A program made the translations under genes and the position numbers. DNA of 64,000 bases from Nicotiana tabacum (lineage: Eukaryota > Streptophyta > Magnoliopsida > Solanales > Solanaceae), in NCBI RefSeq assembly GCF_000715075.1, contig NC_134087.1, positions 191,115,276-191,179,275 of the forward strand, in the 5' to 3' direction. Below the pieces are notes generated by a model that was not told the origin of the DNA, made no database searches, and saw nothing but the letters and a program-made list of their open reading frames with translations. The number at the start of each line of letters is the position of its first letter. Position 1 is the first letter of the stretch. Below are positions 46,124-57,104 of this stretch, piece after piece.

Positions 46124-47213
46124 CAGCTTGTTTGGATGGTTGTTACCTATTGTATCGTATTGTATTGTTTTCCCAGAACAATATTTGTTTTGATTGTCTA
46201 GTTAAAATTGGTTGTATTGTATTGTTAAATCCATTGTTCCGGAATAATGAAAAGTCCCACTTTTTTAAACAACCGATTTGGTGTGGTGGGATTGTTTCCT
46301 ATTTTTCTTTCTAATTATGCCCTAACTTATTACTTTATAATTCTATTTTACCCTTTACCTTTTTTATTTTAAATAATAGCAAAGTTTCTTTCTCATATAA
46401 TTCTATAATTCTATAATAGAATTCTACGTGAAGTCAGCATCCCAAATATAACATATATTATATATAGGTGAAGTCTAATAACCTACATACGTGAAAAACT
46501 TGTTTATTCCTTCTGTCGCTTCCATACTCTTCAGGTATAGGTTTTGTTTTACTTTTGTGTCATTATTTCTTCTACTTTGATTTGTAATTCCAATTTCTAA
46601 TTATTTTATCTCCAATTAGCTTTATGATATTGGTTGTTTCAAGTATACAAAGTGTTATTATTTTATGGTATAACCGCTAAGGATTTTATTGAATATGAGT
46701 ATTTCATTATGAATTATATGTCACGTTAGAAAACTTTTATGCTATATACTTTAAGTTATGGATTATATGTCATGTTGTTAGGAAATATTACTTATGGTCT
46801 AAATTCTGAATGGAGTTTACTTAACATTTTATTTTCATTTTTTCATTATCATCTAATTATGAATATAGTGTACTTATTATTATTAACTTTTTCAACTAAT
46901 TTCGATAGAATTTGCATGAATTTAATTGCTTAATTTATATATAAGACATAATTGGTGATAAATTAGCAGAAAGGGGTTTTCTTAAATAATTTTTATGTGT
47001 AATTCTTGATAAATTAAATATTTAAAATAATTGAGGATATTTTAGTAAACTTATCAGTTACAGTACAGTATGATATAGTCAAACCAAACAGCAAAATGTT
47101 ATTTAACAACAGCAAACAATACAATATATATTGTATTCATAAAACGATACAATACAATACGGTACAATACGATACATTATAAAACGATGGGGAACAGTGA
47201 TCCAAACAGAGTG
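46124..47213. mobile_element. TTA-flanked inverted-repeat element, 1,090 bp (PIF/Harbinger-like?)
   Basis: Ends CAGCTTGTTTGGAT and (inverted) CACTCTGTTTGGAT form imperfect terminal repeats. Subterminal arrays of TATTGTATCGTATTG on the left and the inverse on the right extend the pairing to about 70 bp. TTA flanks both sides (46121-46123 and 47214-47216). A TTA duplication and TGTTTGG-type ends fit Tourist/PIF-Harbinger MITEs, but the CA terminus is atypical and a CACTA-like origin cannot be excluded. No transposase ORF. It lies in Tat LTR4 and its removal restores alignment with LTR2 near 19920. Confidence 0.7.
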
Positions 47214-47609
47214 TTAGTTCATTAAGTCTTGCCCCTCTGGTATGTGTACTACTTAGAGATCCCTGAGGTCTCTCTGAACTCTGGCATATCAGAGTTGGCT
47301 CTTCCACACTGCACATAATCAGTCTTTATTTGAGGAAAGTCTGGGTATGAGCACTGCCCGGTATCCTTGAGGTCCTTAGGGAACTCTAACACACCTAGAC
47401 ATGAATTGGGCTATGGAATCTTGGGCGTTTGAGACTAGTGAAGGCTTAGTACACCAGGATTTGCTTTGGTCCTACTTTAGGCTCCCTATAGCTTAACTTT
47501 TATTCTATTTATGTAATTTTTATTCAATCATTGGTCTGTAATAATTAATTATAAACAGATAATGGGGGACTAGTGAAAAGGGAGGGTAGTTGTATACTGT
47601 GGAAAAGTT

Positions 47610-48010
47610 GAGTAGATAACATGCCTATAGGGTTCATGTTGGTTCAAATATGTTTGTTATATAATATGCCTATAGGGTTTTGCTTTGGTTCAAATAAATT
47701 CTGCTTGCTTTACTTTACATGATTAGACATCATGCATATAGGATCTAAAATTAGAAATCATACCTATAGGATCTAAAAATCAGTTTTAATTAGAAACCAT
47801 GTCTATAAGATCTAAAACCAGTTTTAATTACAGAAATCATGTTTGTAGGTTCTAAATTAGTTTAATTAACTAACCTACTCGTTTCTTCAACGTTGTATTA
47901 ATTAATATCACTAGAAAGCATGCCTATAGGATCCAAATTGCCCGTTTAAAATTGTTTACTGTTTTACTGCATTCCTGGCCAATGGTTAGATACCATGCTC
48001 ATAGGACATC
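47610..48010 (+). repeat. CATGCCTATAGG motif array in LTR4
   Basis: About eight copies of CATGCCTATAGG-like motifs (variants CATGCATATAGG, CATACCTATAGG, CATGTCTATAAG), in the same relative position as in LTR2/LTR3. Confidence 0.75.
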
Positions 48011-48784
48011 ACTATTATATGCCTAGGCAAGCCTGTAGGGTGACTAAAATTTTGCAAACTGTAAAAAAACGCCTTGTTATTTGTGGATGCTCATATTTAA
48101 CAAGTTTAAAAGTAGTAGTCAAATGGATTAAGTTCTTTTACAATTTTGGTTTTAACTCAATACTGCATATTCTCTGCTCACCTAGATATCTTGTTCTAGA
48201 GTTTCTCTCAAATATCTGAAAACTATGTTTGAGACGTGCACTTACTTGTTCTGTTTGTGAAGGTAAAACGTGAGCCTTTGCTTGTTCTCTCTTTAGTTCA
48301 GTCCTAATTGTTTTGGTTGTCGCCTAGATTTTTCTCCTTTAAGTACCTTAGGATGGTGTAGAACCACCTAAATTAGAGGTTCTAAATACCTCCAGGGTAT
48401 CCAAGAAGGGACGGGTAGTGCACGCATAGGATACCTTAAGGTTGCTAGAATGCTTTAGGCTATGACTAAGAGGAGGGAATTTGGTAGTAAAGGATATGAT
48501 GACTGCGCAGGTGTAGCCCCTCATTGAGGAGTGATTACCGGGCATTTCATGGGTATGATCCTGTAGGCTAATCAACCTAGGACTTGCCTTTCCCAATTCC
48601 TATGTGTTTAAATTCTATGAACTTCCTTTTATTTATACATGTGCAAGTTGTTCAAACCTCTCTCTTGTTTCCATTACCTAAATCATACATGTATTTAGAA
48701 TGTCAAAACATGCCTTTATTTGTAAATATGTGTTAAAACTATTTTTTTGTTAAAATGACTAATTCACATAGTTTAAGTTCGGTC

Positions 48785-48789
48785 GGGAC
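48785..48789. repeat. Left TSD GGGAC of Athila
   Basis: GGGAC before the LTR start. The second copy is at 62447-62451. Confidence 0.85.
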
Positions 48790-48993
48790 TGATAACTAGG
48801 GATTATGGTTCATTTTACACTCCTTCTTACTTGAGTTTTGATTAAAAATGTGAACAAAATAGTCTCAAAGGCTTACATGTTGTACTTGCTTGCAGGGTTT
48901 GGTCAAAAAGGTGACAATTAGTCAAAACCAGCTCAAAAAGGAGTGAAACATGCACAAGTACTAAGAACAAGTCCATGCACAGTACAATAGGTT

Positions 48994-49312
48994 CACTGCG
49001 GCCGCACTTCATTTAGTGCGGTCCGCAGTGAAGAGGTTCAGAGAGGTGCTATTTCGGAGACTCAAGTATTGCGGCTACAAATCATTTTATGCGGACCACA
49101 ATGGACTCACCGCGGCTACACTCGATATTGTGTGGACCGCAATAATGGAGTTCAGAGAGTTGGAGTTTGGAGATTCATTGCCAATGCGGTCCTCAAAAGC
49201 CACTGCGGCCGCGGTGCATTTTGTGCGGCCCGCGGTGGCCAAGTTCAGAGAGCAGAGTATAAATCCAAGAAGCCTCACTGCGGTCGCACTCGATTTTGTG
49301 CGGACCGTACTA
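48994..49312. repeat. CpG-rich palindrome cluster, Athila 5' LTR
   Basis: Repeated units of the type CTGCGGCCGCAC...TTTTGTGCGGACCGCA, pairing ACTGCGGCC with GGCCGCAGT-like partners. Two NotI octamers (GCGGCCGC) lie at 48998 and 49205. It stands out against the AT-rich surroundings. Confidence 0.85.
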
Positions 49313-49351
49313 CCCCCGCTGGGGTATTTTTGTCCAGAAAATTTGGCCTAG

Positions 49352-49359
49352 TATAAATA
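49352..49359 (+). promoter_or_regulatory. TATA box of Athila 5' LTR
   Basis: TATAAATA about 40 bp after the palindrome cluster, conserved in the 3' LTR at 61510-61517. Confidence 0.7.
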
Positions 49360-50283
49360 ATTTCTTTTCCCATTTTTAGGTCATCATTTGTAATAGAACG
49401 ATCAGCTGCGCTCGTGAATAGGGTTTCTTAACCATTTTGAGTAATTTTAGAGTAGTTTTATCATTGAATCTTCAAGTATTAGTTTGTAATTAAATCTTAT
49501 GGGTTTTTCTTAATCTATTTCTTTGTTATTTTCTATTATCATGAGTAGCTAGACCCATTATATAGGGTTGTGGTTCAACCCTAGTGTGGGTATTTGATGG
49601 GTCTTGAGTTTTAAGGCTTGAATGTCTATGGGTGTTTGATATTTGGACTAATTTGTGTTTTCCATGTTGAATTAGTGGTTGCAAATACTAATTTGTGCCT
49701 ATTTGACTTGGGTTCTTCTAGAGAAAGAGAACTTGAGTCTAGGAAAATTAGTCCAACAAGGAATTGGGGCATATTCAAGAGATTGATAGCCCCAATTAAA
49801 TGGTTAAACCTAGAGATAGTAATACTCGACTTGAACCTAAATTGCTTGCACAAATTATCATACCCAATTGGTCTTGAGAAAGTTAATTAGGGCAAAATCA
49901 CTCAAACTACCAACAGGTATAGAGTGAGAAGTTTAGTGCATTGGTTATATCGTAATCACAAACATGACAACCTTGCTTTAGACTCGAGAACTCGTCAAGT
50001 ATCCACCTAGGAGAAAGTCACTTCCCTAGTGCCTCCTTAACTATTTAGACAACCTTTCAAGTATCTTACTCTTAGCTTAATTTAGCATCTTATTAGCATA
50101 ATAATCAAAAGATCAATGATGTTTGGAAGAGTAATTAAGAGCAATTACGCATCTCTAATTTAGATAGGAACCCAATTCCCATTTCTAGCTCCCTGTGGAA
50201 ATCGATCCTGATCATCTCGGGTAAAAGTTGCTTCGGCCACTCTTGCTACTTTGTAGTAGTGCAGGGTTGGCACTGATCACTTT

Positions 50284-50302
50284 TGGCGCCGTTGCCGGGG
50301 AG
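50284..50302 (+). promoter_or_regulatory. Primer binding site, tRNA-Asp type
   Basis: TGGCGCCGTTGCCGGGGAG, four bases after the 5' LTR. Complementarity to the tRNA-Asp 3' end is the known Athila PBS. Confidence 0.9.
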
Positions 50303-50397
50303 CTAACAGTTTTGGCTATCTATCTAAATAGGTTTGTGTATTGTTCTTCTTTCCTTTTGTGTTACTAATTTGTGTATGTCACAACTTCAGGTACAAA

Positions 50398-52276
50398 ATG
50401 GCAGCAAACAACCCACCTCTTGGAGATCTTCCGCCGGGGGAGGAGGTAGATGACAATATTGATGATGAGGTTCCTATTATGCCTCAAGGACAAAGGAGAG
50501 GCCGTTAGGCCAATGATAATATTCCAGACCCTCCCCCGCCATCTCTAAAAGTGGCTCCTCGAGTGATTCCCAACCAAGGATATGCTAGTGCAATTGTCCC
50601 ACCCCGGATCCGGGCGAGCAATTTTCAAATTACCAATGTGATGCTGACATTGCTGGAGCAACGTGGGTATTTCACAGGCACTACCAATCAGAATTCTTAC
50701 AAACATCTTAAGGGTTTTGTGGATACCTGTTGGGGGAGCAAGCAAACTAATGTGTTGGAGGATGCACTTCGGTTGAGACTATTCCCTTTCTCATTTAGAG
50801 GGAAGACATTGGATTGGCTTGAGCGACTTCCCAACCATGTCATCACTACTTGGGATGAGTTGGCAGATAAGTTCATTGCAAAATTTTTCTCACCGGGCCA
50901 CATGGCAGCATTGAGAGATGAGATCCTAGCTTTCAAGCAGGAGCCCACCGAACCTCTACATGAGATTTGGGAGCGTTATAGAACCATGGTAAAGGAATAC
51001 TCCAACAATGATATGACTGAGGCAATGATCCAACAGACTTTCTACTGGGGAATTAACACAATAAACCAGTACATAGTGAACCAACTTGCTGGTGGCAATT
51101 TCATGAAGTTGTCTTATGATAAGGCTTGTGACATTCTTTAGGATATGGCTGACACGTCCTCTGCTTGGCAAAGTAGAGCCAATGTGCCACAGGGTGACCC
51201 CACGGTCACTCACTTGCACAAAGAGCTACATGACCATGGGCAGGCTATAGCAGAGCTGACAACTACAATGAACCAGCTAGCAAAGGCACAGCTACAACAG
51301 GTTCAAAATTCCCGCCAAGTAAATGCTATGGAGAGTGTCAACATACTAGTGAACAAAAGAAGACAAAGAGGTCAACAGAACCAAGGGAGTTCGGATCAAT
51401 TTGACAATGATTATGGTGGATTCCAAGATGATGGTTATGATGGGTAGAATGAAGAGGTGCAATACGTGAACAACTATCAAGGCCAAAGGGGCAATTCTTC
51501 CCCAACAACAATGGAGACCCCAAGGCAATTGGGGCAATCAACAACAACAAGGGAATAGTAATTGGGGGAAGAACAACCAAAATTCCAATTGAGGCAATCA
51601 GAATAATAATTAGAACAATCAAGGTAATTGGAATGGCAACAACAACAATTGGGGTGGTAACAACAATCAGGGAGGTTGGAACAATAGCAATCTGGGAAAT
51701 CGGGGGCAAGGCTTTCAAAGGCCCCCAATGTATCAACAACTGAACAATCCACCCCCATTTCCATCCCAAGGTCCGAGTTCTTCCAACAATGAAATGGGGA
51801 GAATCGAAATGATGTTTGAACAGATGATGAAAAAGAATGCGAACTCTGATGCTCATTTGGCTTCCCACAATACTTCAATCAGAAACTTGGAGGTTCAATT
51901 AGGCCAAATCTCAGAATCCTTAAATACTCGCCCTAAGGGGGCTCTACCAAGTGATACGGTAGTCAACCCAAAGGGTAGGAACAATCATGTTATGGCGGTA
52001 ACTACAAGGAGTGGACGAGGTGGTGATATGAATGCCTCCAAACAAAAACAAATTTTAAGTGATGAAGTTGAGTTGCAAGAAGATGAGATTCCTTTGGTGG
52101 TTGAAAATGTGAGTGATGAGAACGTGATTGAAGAAGTGAGGATTGATATTCAAGATGCCGAGGTGGAGACTCAGAATGACGTGAACTCGTCTAGGGAACA
52201 CGTAATAGACATGTCGGAAATGGTTGTGCCTAAAGCCAAGGCTCCTTTGCCAAGGCCACCTCCACCTTATCCTTAA
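50398..52276 (+). pseudogene. gag: Athila gag, broken
   Basis: The ATG at 50398 begins a frame that runs with three in-frame stops (50506, 51139, 51445) to about 51447. The core 50551-51141 has the Gag capsid signature (LRLRLFPFSFRGKTLDWL, WDELADKFIAKFF, EPLHEIWERYR). A Gln-rich helical part follows, then an Asn/Gly-rich low-complexity stretch (about 51480-51720). There the frame shifts by +1, and 51728-52276 carries the tail (SIRNLEVQLGQIS, VTTRSGR, Pro-rich end). Gag would form particles. The start is supported by the preceding leader and family N-terminus. Confidently Athila-type. Confidence 0.88.
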
Positions 52277-53340
52277 AGGCTCGCGAAGTAAAAAAATGAG
52301 AATTAGTTTAAAAAGTTTATTGACATGATGAAGAGCTTATCCATTAATGTGCCTTTGGTGGAGGCTCTAGAACAAATGTCGGGTTATGCTAAATTCATGA
52401 GGGACTTGGTGACAAAGATAAGATCCATGGATTGCAAAACTATCAAGATGACCCACCAAGTTAGTGCAATAGTGCACTCAATGGCCCCGAAGCTTGAAGA
52501 TCCTGGTGTTTTCACCATTCTTGCACCATTGGGAGTGTGGACTTTGCAAAAGCTCTATGTGATTTGGGGGCAAGTATCAACGTGATGCCCTACTCAGTTT
52601 TCAAGACTTTGGATATTGGGCAATCGAAGCCGACTTCCATGAGATTGCAAATTGCGGATAGAATTATGAAGAGACCATTGGGTATTATTGATGATATTTT
52701 TGTCCGGGTGGAAAAATTTATCTTGCCAACTGATTTTGTGATCTTGGATTGTGAGGTAGATTATGAAGTTCCAATCATATTGGGAAAACCTTTCCTTACT
52801 AATGGGAAGGCCTTAGTTGTGTGGAAGCAGGGGAACTCACCTTCCGGGTGGGTGATGAGAAAGTGGTCTTTCATGTATGCAAGTCAATGAAGTATCCCAA
52901 CAGTTTTGAGGTGTGCTCTTTCGTAGACCTTGTCACAGCAATGATAGTTGATGATACCCGTGCAATAATCAATGTGGAGGATCCTCTAGAGGCCGTATTG
53001 TTGAATCTTGATGTAAATTACGATGAAGGCCGAGTGGAGTGTGTGAATGCTTTACATGGAATGGGCTCTTACTCTAATGAGCCTAGGAAACTCTCTTTGG
53101 ATCTTGAGAATATGAAGACTCCACCAAGAAAACCTTCAATCGAGGAACCTCCGGTGTTGGAGTTGAAGTCGTTGCCTCCACACCTCAGGTATGAGTTCTT
53201 AGGCCTTAGTTCAACTTTGCCAGTTATTCTTTCCTTTTGTCTTACTAACATGCAGGTTGATGCCATATTGGCGGTGCTTCAAAAGCAGAAGAAGGCAACT
53301 GGATGGACTTTAGCTGATATTGGGAGATAAGCCTCGCATT
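52277..53340 (+). pseudogene. pol: Athila aspartic protease region
   Basis: Three overlapping frames cover this region (52325-52585, 52537-52890, 52821-53330), so at least two frameshifts split it. The protease active site is [17 protein letters not shown] with Asp at 52561-52563 (D-L-G-A-S, the Athila form); the later ILGKPFL motif is at about 52776. A linker with SLPPHLRYEFLG leads to RT. The catalytic triad looks intact, but the frames cannot be read together. Confidence 0.85.
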
Positions 53341-54252
53341 CTGTATGCACAAGATTATTTTGGAAGATGATGCAAAACCCTCCTTAGAAAATCAAAGGAG
53401 GTTGAATGAGGCAATGCAAGAAGTTGTGAAAAAGGAGGTGATCAAGTGGATGGATGTCGGGGTTGTGTACCCCATCTCTGATAGCTCTTGGACTTCGCCG
53501 GTGCAATGTATGCCGAAGAAGGGTGGCATGACTGTGGTTGCAAATTCGCAAAATGAGTTAATTCCTACCAGGACCATCACCAGGTGGAGGGTATGCATGG
53601 ACTACCACAAGTTGAATAAAGTGACCCGCAAGGATCACTTTCCATTGCCTTTTCTTGATCAGATGTTAGATTGACTTGTTGGGCGTGCCTTCTACTGTTT
53701 CTTGGATGGGTATTCTGGACAAAACCAAATCTTGATTGCTCCAGAAGATTAGGAGAAGACACATTCACTTGTCCATATGGCACCTTTGCCTTTTCTAGGA
53801 TGCCTTTTGGGTTGTGCAATGCACCGGCTATATTTCAGCGGTGTATGATGGCCATTTTCACTGATATAGTGGAAGATATTTTGGAGGTGTTTATGGACAA
53901 CTTTAGTGTTGTGGGTGATTCGTTTGATGAATTGTTGAAAAATCGTGATAGACTGTTGGTCATTTGTGAAGAAACCAATCTTGTTCTTAATTGGGAGAAA
54001 TGCCACTTCATGGTTGAGGAGGGCATAGTTCTTGGGCATAAAATTTCAAAGCATGGTATAGAGGTGGAAAAAGCAAAAATTGATGTGATTTTAAGGCTCC
54101 CTCCCCCTACCTCTCTCAAGGGAGTTAGAAGCTTTCTTAGGCATGCGGGGTTCTACCGGAGATTTATCAAAGACTTTTCGAAGGTAGTGAATCCCTTATG
54201 CAAGTTATTGGAAAAAGATGCCAAGTTCGTATTCAATGAGAGGTGTATGTAA
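53341..54252 (+). pseudogene. pol: Athila reverse transcriptase
   Basis: The frame 53345-53674 covers fingers/palm start (AMQEVVKKEVIKW, SPVQCMPKKGG, WRVCMDYHKLN) and ends at TGA in the QMLD segment. The frame 53671-54252 continues with MPFGLCNAPAIFQRCM and the catalytic box. That box reads F-M-D-N at 53890-53901 instead of F-M-D-D, so one metal-binding Asp is Asn. The thumb region (FYRRFIKDFSKV, NPLCKLLEKDAKF) follows, then TAA at 54250. Two stops lie between the frames (about 53672 and 53750). RT is dead by both frame and active site. Confidence 0.9.
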
Positions 54253-54690
54253 GCCTTTGAACTTCTCAAGCACAAGTTGACCACCGCTCCTATTATTATC
54301 GCACCTAATTGGAGCTTGCCTTTTGAGCTCATGTGTGATGCGAGCGATGTTGCGGTTGGGGCGATTATGGGTCAAAGAGTGAACAAAATATTTCATCCGG
54401 TGTACTATGCGAGCAAGACAACTAATGATGCTCAAGTGAACTACACGGTGACTGAGAAAGAGCTTTTGGCTATTGTGTTCGCGATGGAGAAATTTCGGTC
54501 ATATCTTATAGGTGCCAAAGTCATAGTCCATACCGATCATGCTGCACTCCGGTACTTGATGGTGAAGAAGGATTCCAAAGCTAAACTGATGCGATGGGTC
54601 TTGTTCTTTCAAGAGTTTGATTTGGAGATTGTGGACCGGAAGGGTGGTGAAAACCAAGTGGCAGACAACTTGTCCCGCTTGGAGGCCTAG
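54253..54690 (+). pseudogene. pol: Athila RNase H
   Basis: An open stretch of 138 codons (from 54277) with [15 protein letters not shown] (Asp), [20 protein letters not shown] (Glu) and [13 protein letters not shown] (Asp), ending at NLSRLEA and TAG at 54688. The three visible catalytic acids are intact. It is separated from RT by the stop at 54250 and from integrase by the TAG and a frame change. Confidence 0.88.
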
Positions 54691-56018
54691 AGATCAATGA
54701 TTCATTTCCTGATGAGCAACTCCTTTCGGTGTCGGTGAATGGTATGTCATGGTTTGCGAACGTGGCTAATTTCCTTGTAACTGGTATAATCTCATGTGAG
54801 CTCTCTTATAACCAAAGGAAGAAGCTCAAACGGGATAGTTTGGATTTCTATTGGGATGAGCCGTACTTGTTCAAGATTTGCACGGATAGTGTGATCCGAA
54901 GGTGTGTCCCGGAGGAGGAGCAATTGAGTATCTTAGAGGCTTGTAATTCCTCTCCCTATGGTGGCCATCATGGTGGGGCGAGGACGGCTTCAAAAGTTCT
55001 TAGTTATGGATTTTATTGTCCAACTTTGTACAAAGATGCAAGTGAACTTGTGAAGAGATGTGACGAATGTCAAAGAGCGGGTGGAATTTCGAAGAAAGAT
55101 GAGATGCCTCTCAATACCATTCTTGAAGTTGATATTTTTGATGTATGGGGCCTTTTGAAGTGGTATTTGTGACTCCGTTTGGTGCACTTAACTTGAAGAA
55201 CATGACTATGTTTTAAAGTGGGTTGAAGCCGTGGCTTTACCCAACAAGGAGGCCCAGAGTGTTGTTGCGTTTCTCAAGAAGAGCATTTTTACAAGGTTTG
55301 GCACTCCTCGTGCAATCATAAGTGATGGGGGTCTCATTTTTGTAATAGAGCTTTTGACACTTTGCTTGCAAAGTATGGTGTCAATCACAAAGTTTCTACC
55401 CCTTATCATCCTCAAGCGAGTGGCCAAGTTGAAGTCTCAAACAGGGAAATCAAGAGTACATTGTCAAAAAAGGTCAATGCAAATAGGACCGATTGGTCAA
55501 AGAAGTTGGATGATGTTCTATAGGCTTATAGGACTACTTACAAGACTCTGATTGGTATGTATCCGTATCGGTTGGTGTTTGGGAAAGCTTGCCATCTACC
55601 AGTTGAGTTAGAGCACAAGGCCATGTGGGATTTGAGGAAGCTGAATCTTGAATGGGATGTGGCAGCAAATCTTCGTGTGGAGCAGCTTAATGAACTTGAT
55701 GAATTCTGATTCCATGCCTACTCCAGTTCGTCCTTGTACAAGGACAAGATGAAGTACCTTCATGATAAACATGCTCGTGCCAAGGAATTCAAAGTGGGTG
55801 ATCTGGTTCTCTTGTTCAACTCTCGGTTATGTCTATTTCCGGGAAAGCTTAAGTCGAAATGGAGTAGACCTTTTGAAGTGGTGTTTGTGACTCTGTTTGG
55901 TGCACTCGACTTGAAGAACAAAAATGGGGAGGGTTTCAGAGTTAATGGGCACAGGGTCAAGCACTTCCTGGGCAAGATTGATGATAGCCATGTGGTGGCA
56001 CTACTCCATCTAAAGTGA
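54691..56018 (+). pseudogene. pol: Athila integrase with internal 52-bp patch
   Basis: The zinc region is intact (YGGHHGGARTASK, then RCDECQRAGG, about 54957-55082). In the catalytic core the sequence after VDIFDVWG is replaced at 55151-55202 by 52 bp matching the integrase C-terminal GPF segment at 55868-55919; the first catalytic Asp segment is lost. The core then resumes (NKEAQSVVAFLKKSIF; ISDGG with the second Asp, about 55318). One missing base after it shifts frame; the Glu lies in [12 protein letters not shown] (about 55424). Stops at about 55522 and 55708 follow. The C-terminal frame 55734-56018 has KVGDLVLLFNSR and RVKHFLGKIDDSHVV. Confidence 0.88.
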
Positions 56019-56216
56019 TTTGATAGTAAACGGCGTCGTGCCGCGACATTAAATCAGGCACTTCTTGGGAGGCAACCCATGTGTCTTTCTTTTTGTTTTT
56101 CTTTGATTCTCTTCTTAGTGTAGGATTTATTTTTGGACTGACTGGTTGTGAGTTGTTGTAGGATTGTTTTGATGCAGTGCAGGACTAAGTTGGAAAAATG
56201 CACACTCTCTGAAGTT

Positions 56217-56480
56217 TGCACTGCGGCCATAGTGCATTTTGTGCGGACTGCAGTGGCCTTAGTGCGGGGGAAAAAATTCAATGCGGACCACAGAGTTGTT
56301 TGGTACAAAATGAGGAGTCTATGAAGTTTTCCACCGCGGCCGCAATGCATTTTGTGTGGTCCGCGGTGGACCACTGCGGCCGCATTGCATTTCTTGCGGT
56401 TCGCAATGGTCATCTCCCCAGTGCCACTTGTTTTTGAGTATCGCGGACCGCATTGCCATTTTGTGTGGTCCGCGGTGGGT
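56217..56480. repeat. CpG-rich palindrome cluster, internal copy
   Basis: Same type of units as in the LTRs (GCGGCC..TTTTGTGCGG..CCGCGGTGG), with NotI octamers at 56336 and 56376. It stands 30 bp before a TATA box, as in the LTR. Confidence 0.85.
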
Positions 56481-56508
56481 AGGTGAGATGGGCCTCCGTT
56501 CCTTTTTC

Positions 56509-56516
56509 TATAAATA
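56509..56516 (+). promoter_or_regulatory. Internal TATA box before Athila second ORF
   Basis: TATAAATA followed by GG, 30 bp after the palindrome cluster and about 590 bp before the ORF start. Identical to the LTR TATA core. Promoter activity is inferred. Confidence 0.5.
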
Positions 56517-56645
56517 GGACATGAGGCCCTCATTTCAAACTTTTCGACCCTTTGAACTCAAAAGCTAAAAAAATCATTGTTCATCTCATCTAACTGCACG
56601 ATTCAACTGCTAAGTCTCATTAATCAACATTGCATCTCACTTCTG

Positions 56646-57101
56646 GTAACTTTAATTCTTTCTTCGTTGTTTAATTTTGCTATTTTCTTTTAAATTTTAT
56701 TTTTCTTAGTTTTTCTTTCAATTCTGTATGGTAGGTTTGTTTAATCATGTTTAAATTAGGACTAGTTAGCTAAAACATTGATTCAACACCTAGGGGATCA
56801 ATAATAGGTGAAAAATTGGACTAAAAATGTGAAAAATGGAACCCTAGGTTGGTGTTGCTTGGTACCACTTACCGCAGACCGCGATGAATTTTGTGCGGGC
56901 CGCGGTGCTACTGTGCAGTCCGCAATGCTATTTTGTGCGAACCGTAGTGGTGAAACTTCTGAAAGCTGACAATTGAGGACCGCAGCCGCACTTCATTTTC
57001 TGCGGTCCGAGGTCTGCAATTCTGACTGTCTACAATATTATTCTGCAATGCTTCACTGATTCTACTGATACTAACAAAGCTCAACTAAATGTTCCTTGCA
57101 G
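56646..57101 (+). other. Possible intron in the second-ORF leader
   Basis: Donor-like CTG|GTAACT at 56645/56646, T-rich interior, and acceptor-like TTCCTTGCAG ending at 57101, with the ORF ATG at 57105. Length 456 bp. Inferred from sequence only. Confidence 0.4.
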
Positions 57102-57104
57102 ATA

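Larger units (their letters stand above)
43323..48789 (+). repeat. Tat LTR4, left part (3' LTR of third element)
   Basis: It begins TGTTGATACCC. It is a different subfamily from LTR2/LTR3 but shares layout: AT-rich start, AACCCTAGCTGCC-type segment near 44020, TATA box at 45132, the CACTGCCC..GAGGTCCTTAGGGAACTC block near 47350, CATGCCTATAGG motifs (47610-48010), and the GGTCGGGAC segment where Athila is inserted. The remainder of the LTR is at 62447-62693. Without insertions it would be about 4.6 kb. It is otherwise free of genes. Confidence 0.8.
48790..50279 (+). repeat. Athila 5' LTR (1,490 bp)
   Basis: TGATAACTAGG to CACTGATCA. It carries a GC-rich palindrome cluster (48994-49312), a TATA box (49352-49359) and a transcribed part without genes. 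Compared with the 3' LTR it lacks about 25 bp of the palindrome cluster near 49190. Short frames through the cluster are not genes. Confidence 0.9.
56019..57104 (+). other. Athila spacer between integrase and second ORF
   Basis: No ORF is supported. It opens with a TTGGGAGGCAACCCA segment (about 56066), then a CpG-rich palindrome cluster (56217-56480), TATAAATA (56509), about 130 bp of leader-like sequence, and a possible intron (56646-57101) ending in CTTGCAG four bases before the ATG of the next ORF. A second palindrome group lies inside the intron-like part (56870-57012). Confidence 0.7.

Noticed and set aside
49016..49356. Overlapping 95-111-codon ORFs through the Athila palindrome cluster (also 61084-61514)
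   Set aside because: Open only because the GC-rich repeats lack stops. The two LTR copies differ in frame and the sequence is repetitive.
51338..51878. Antisense ORFs of 176 and 133 codons
   Set aside because: Shadow of the Asn/Gly-rich low-complexity part of Athila gag on the other strand.
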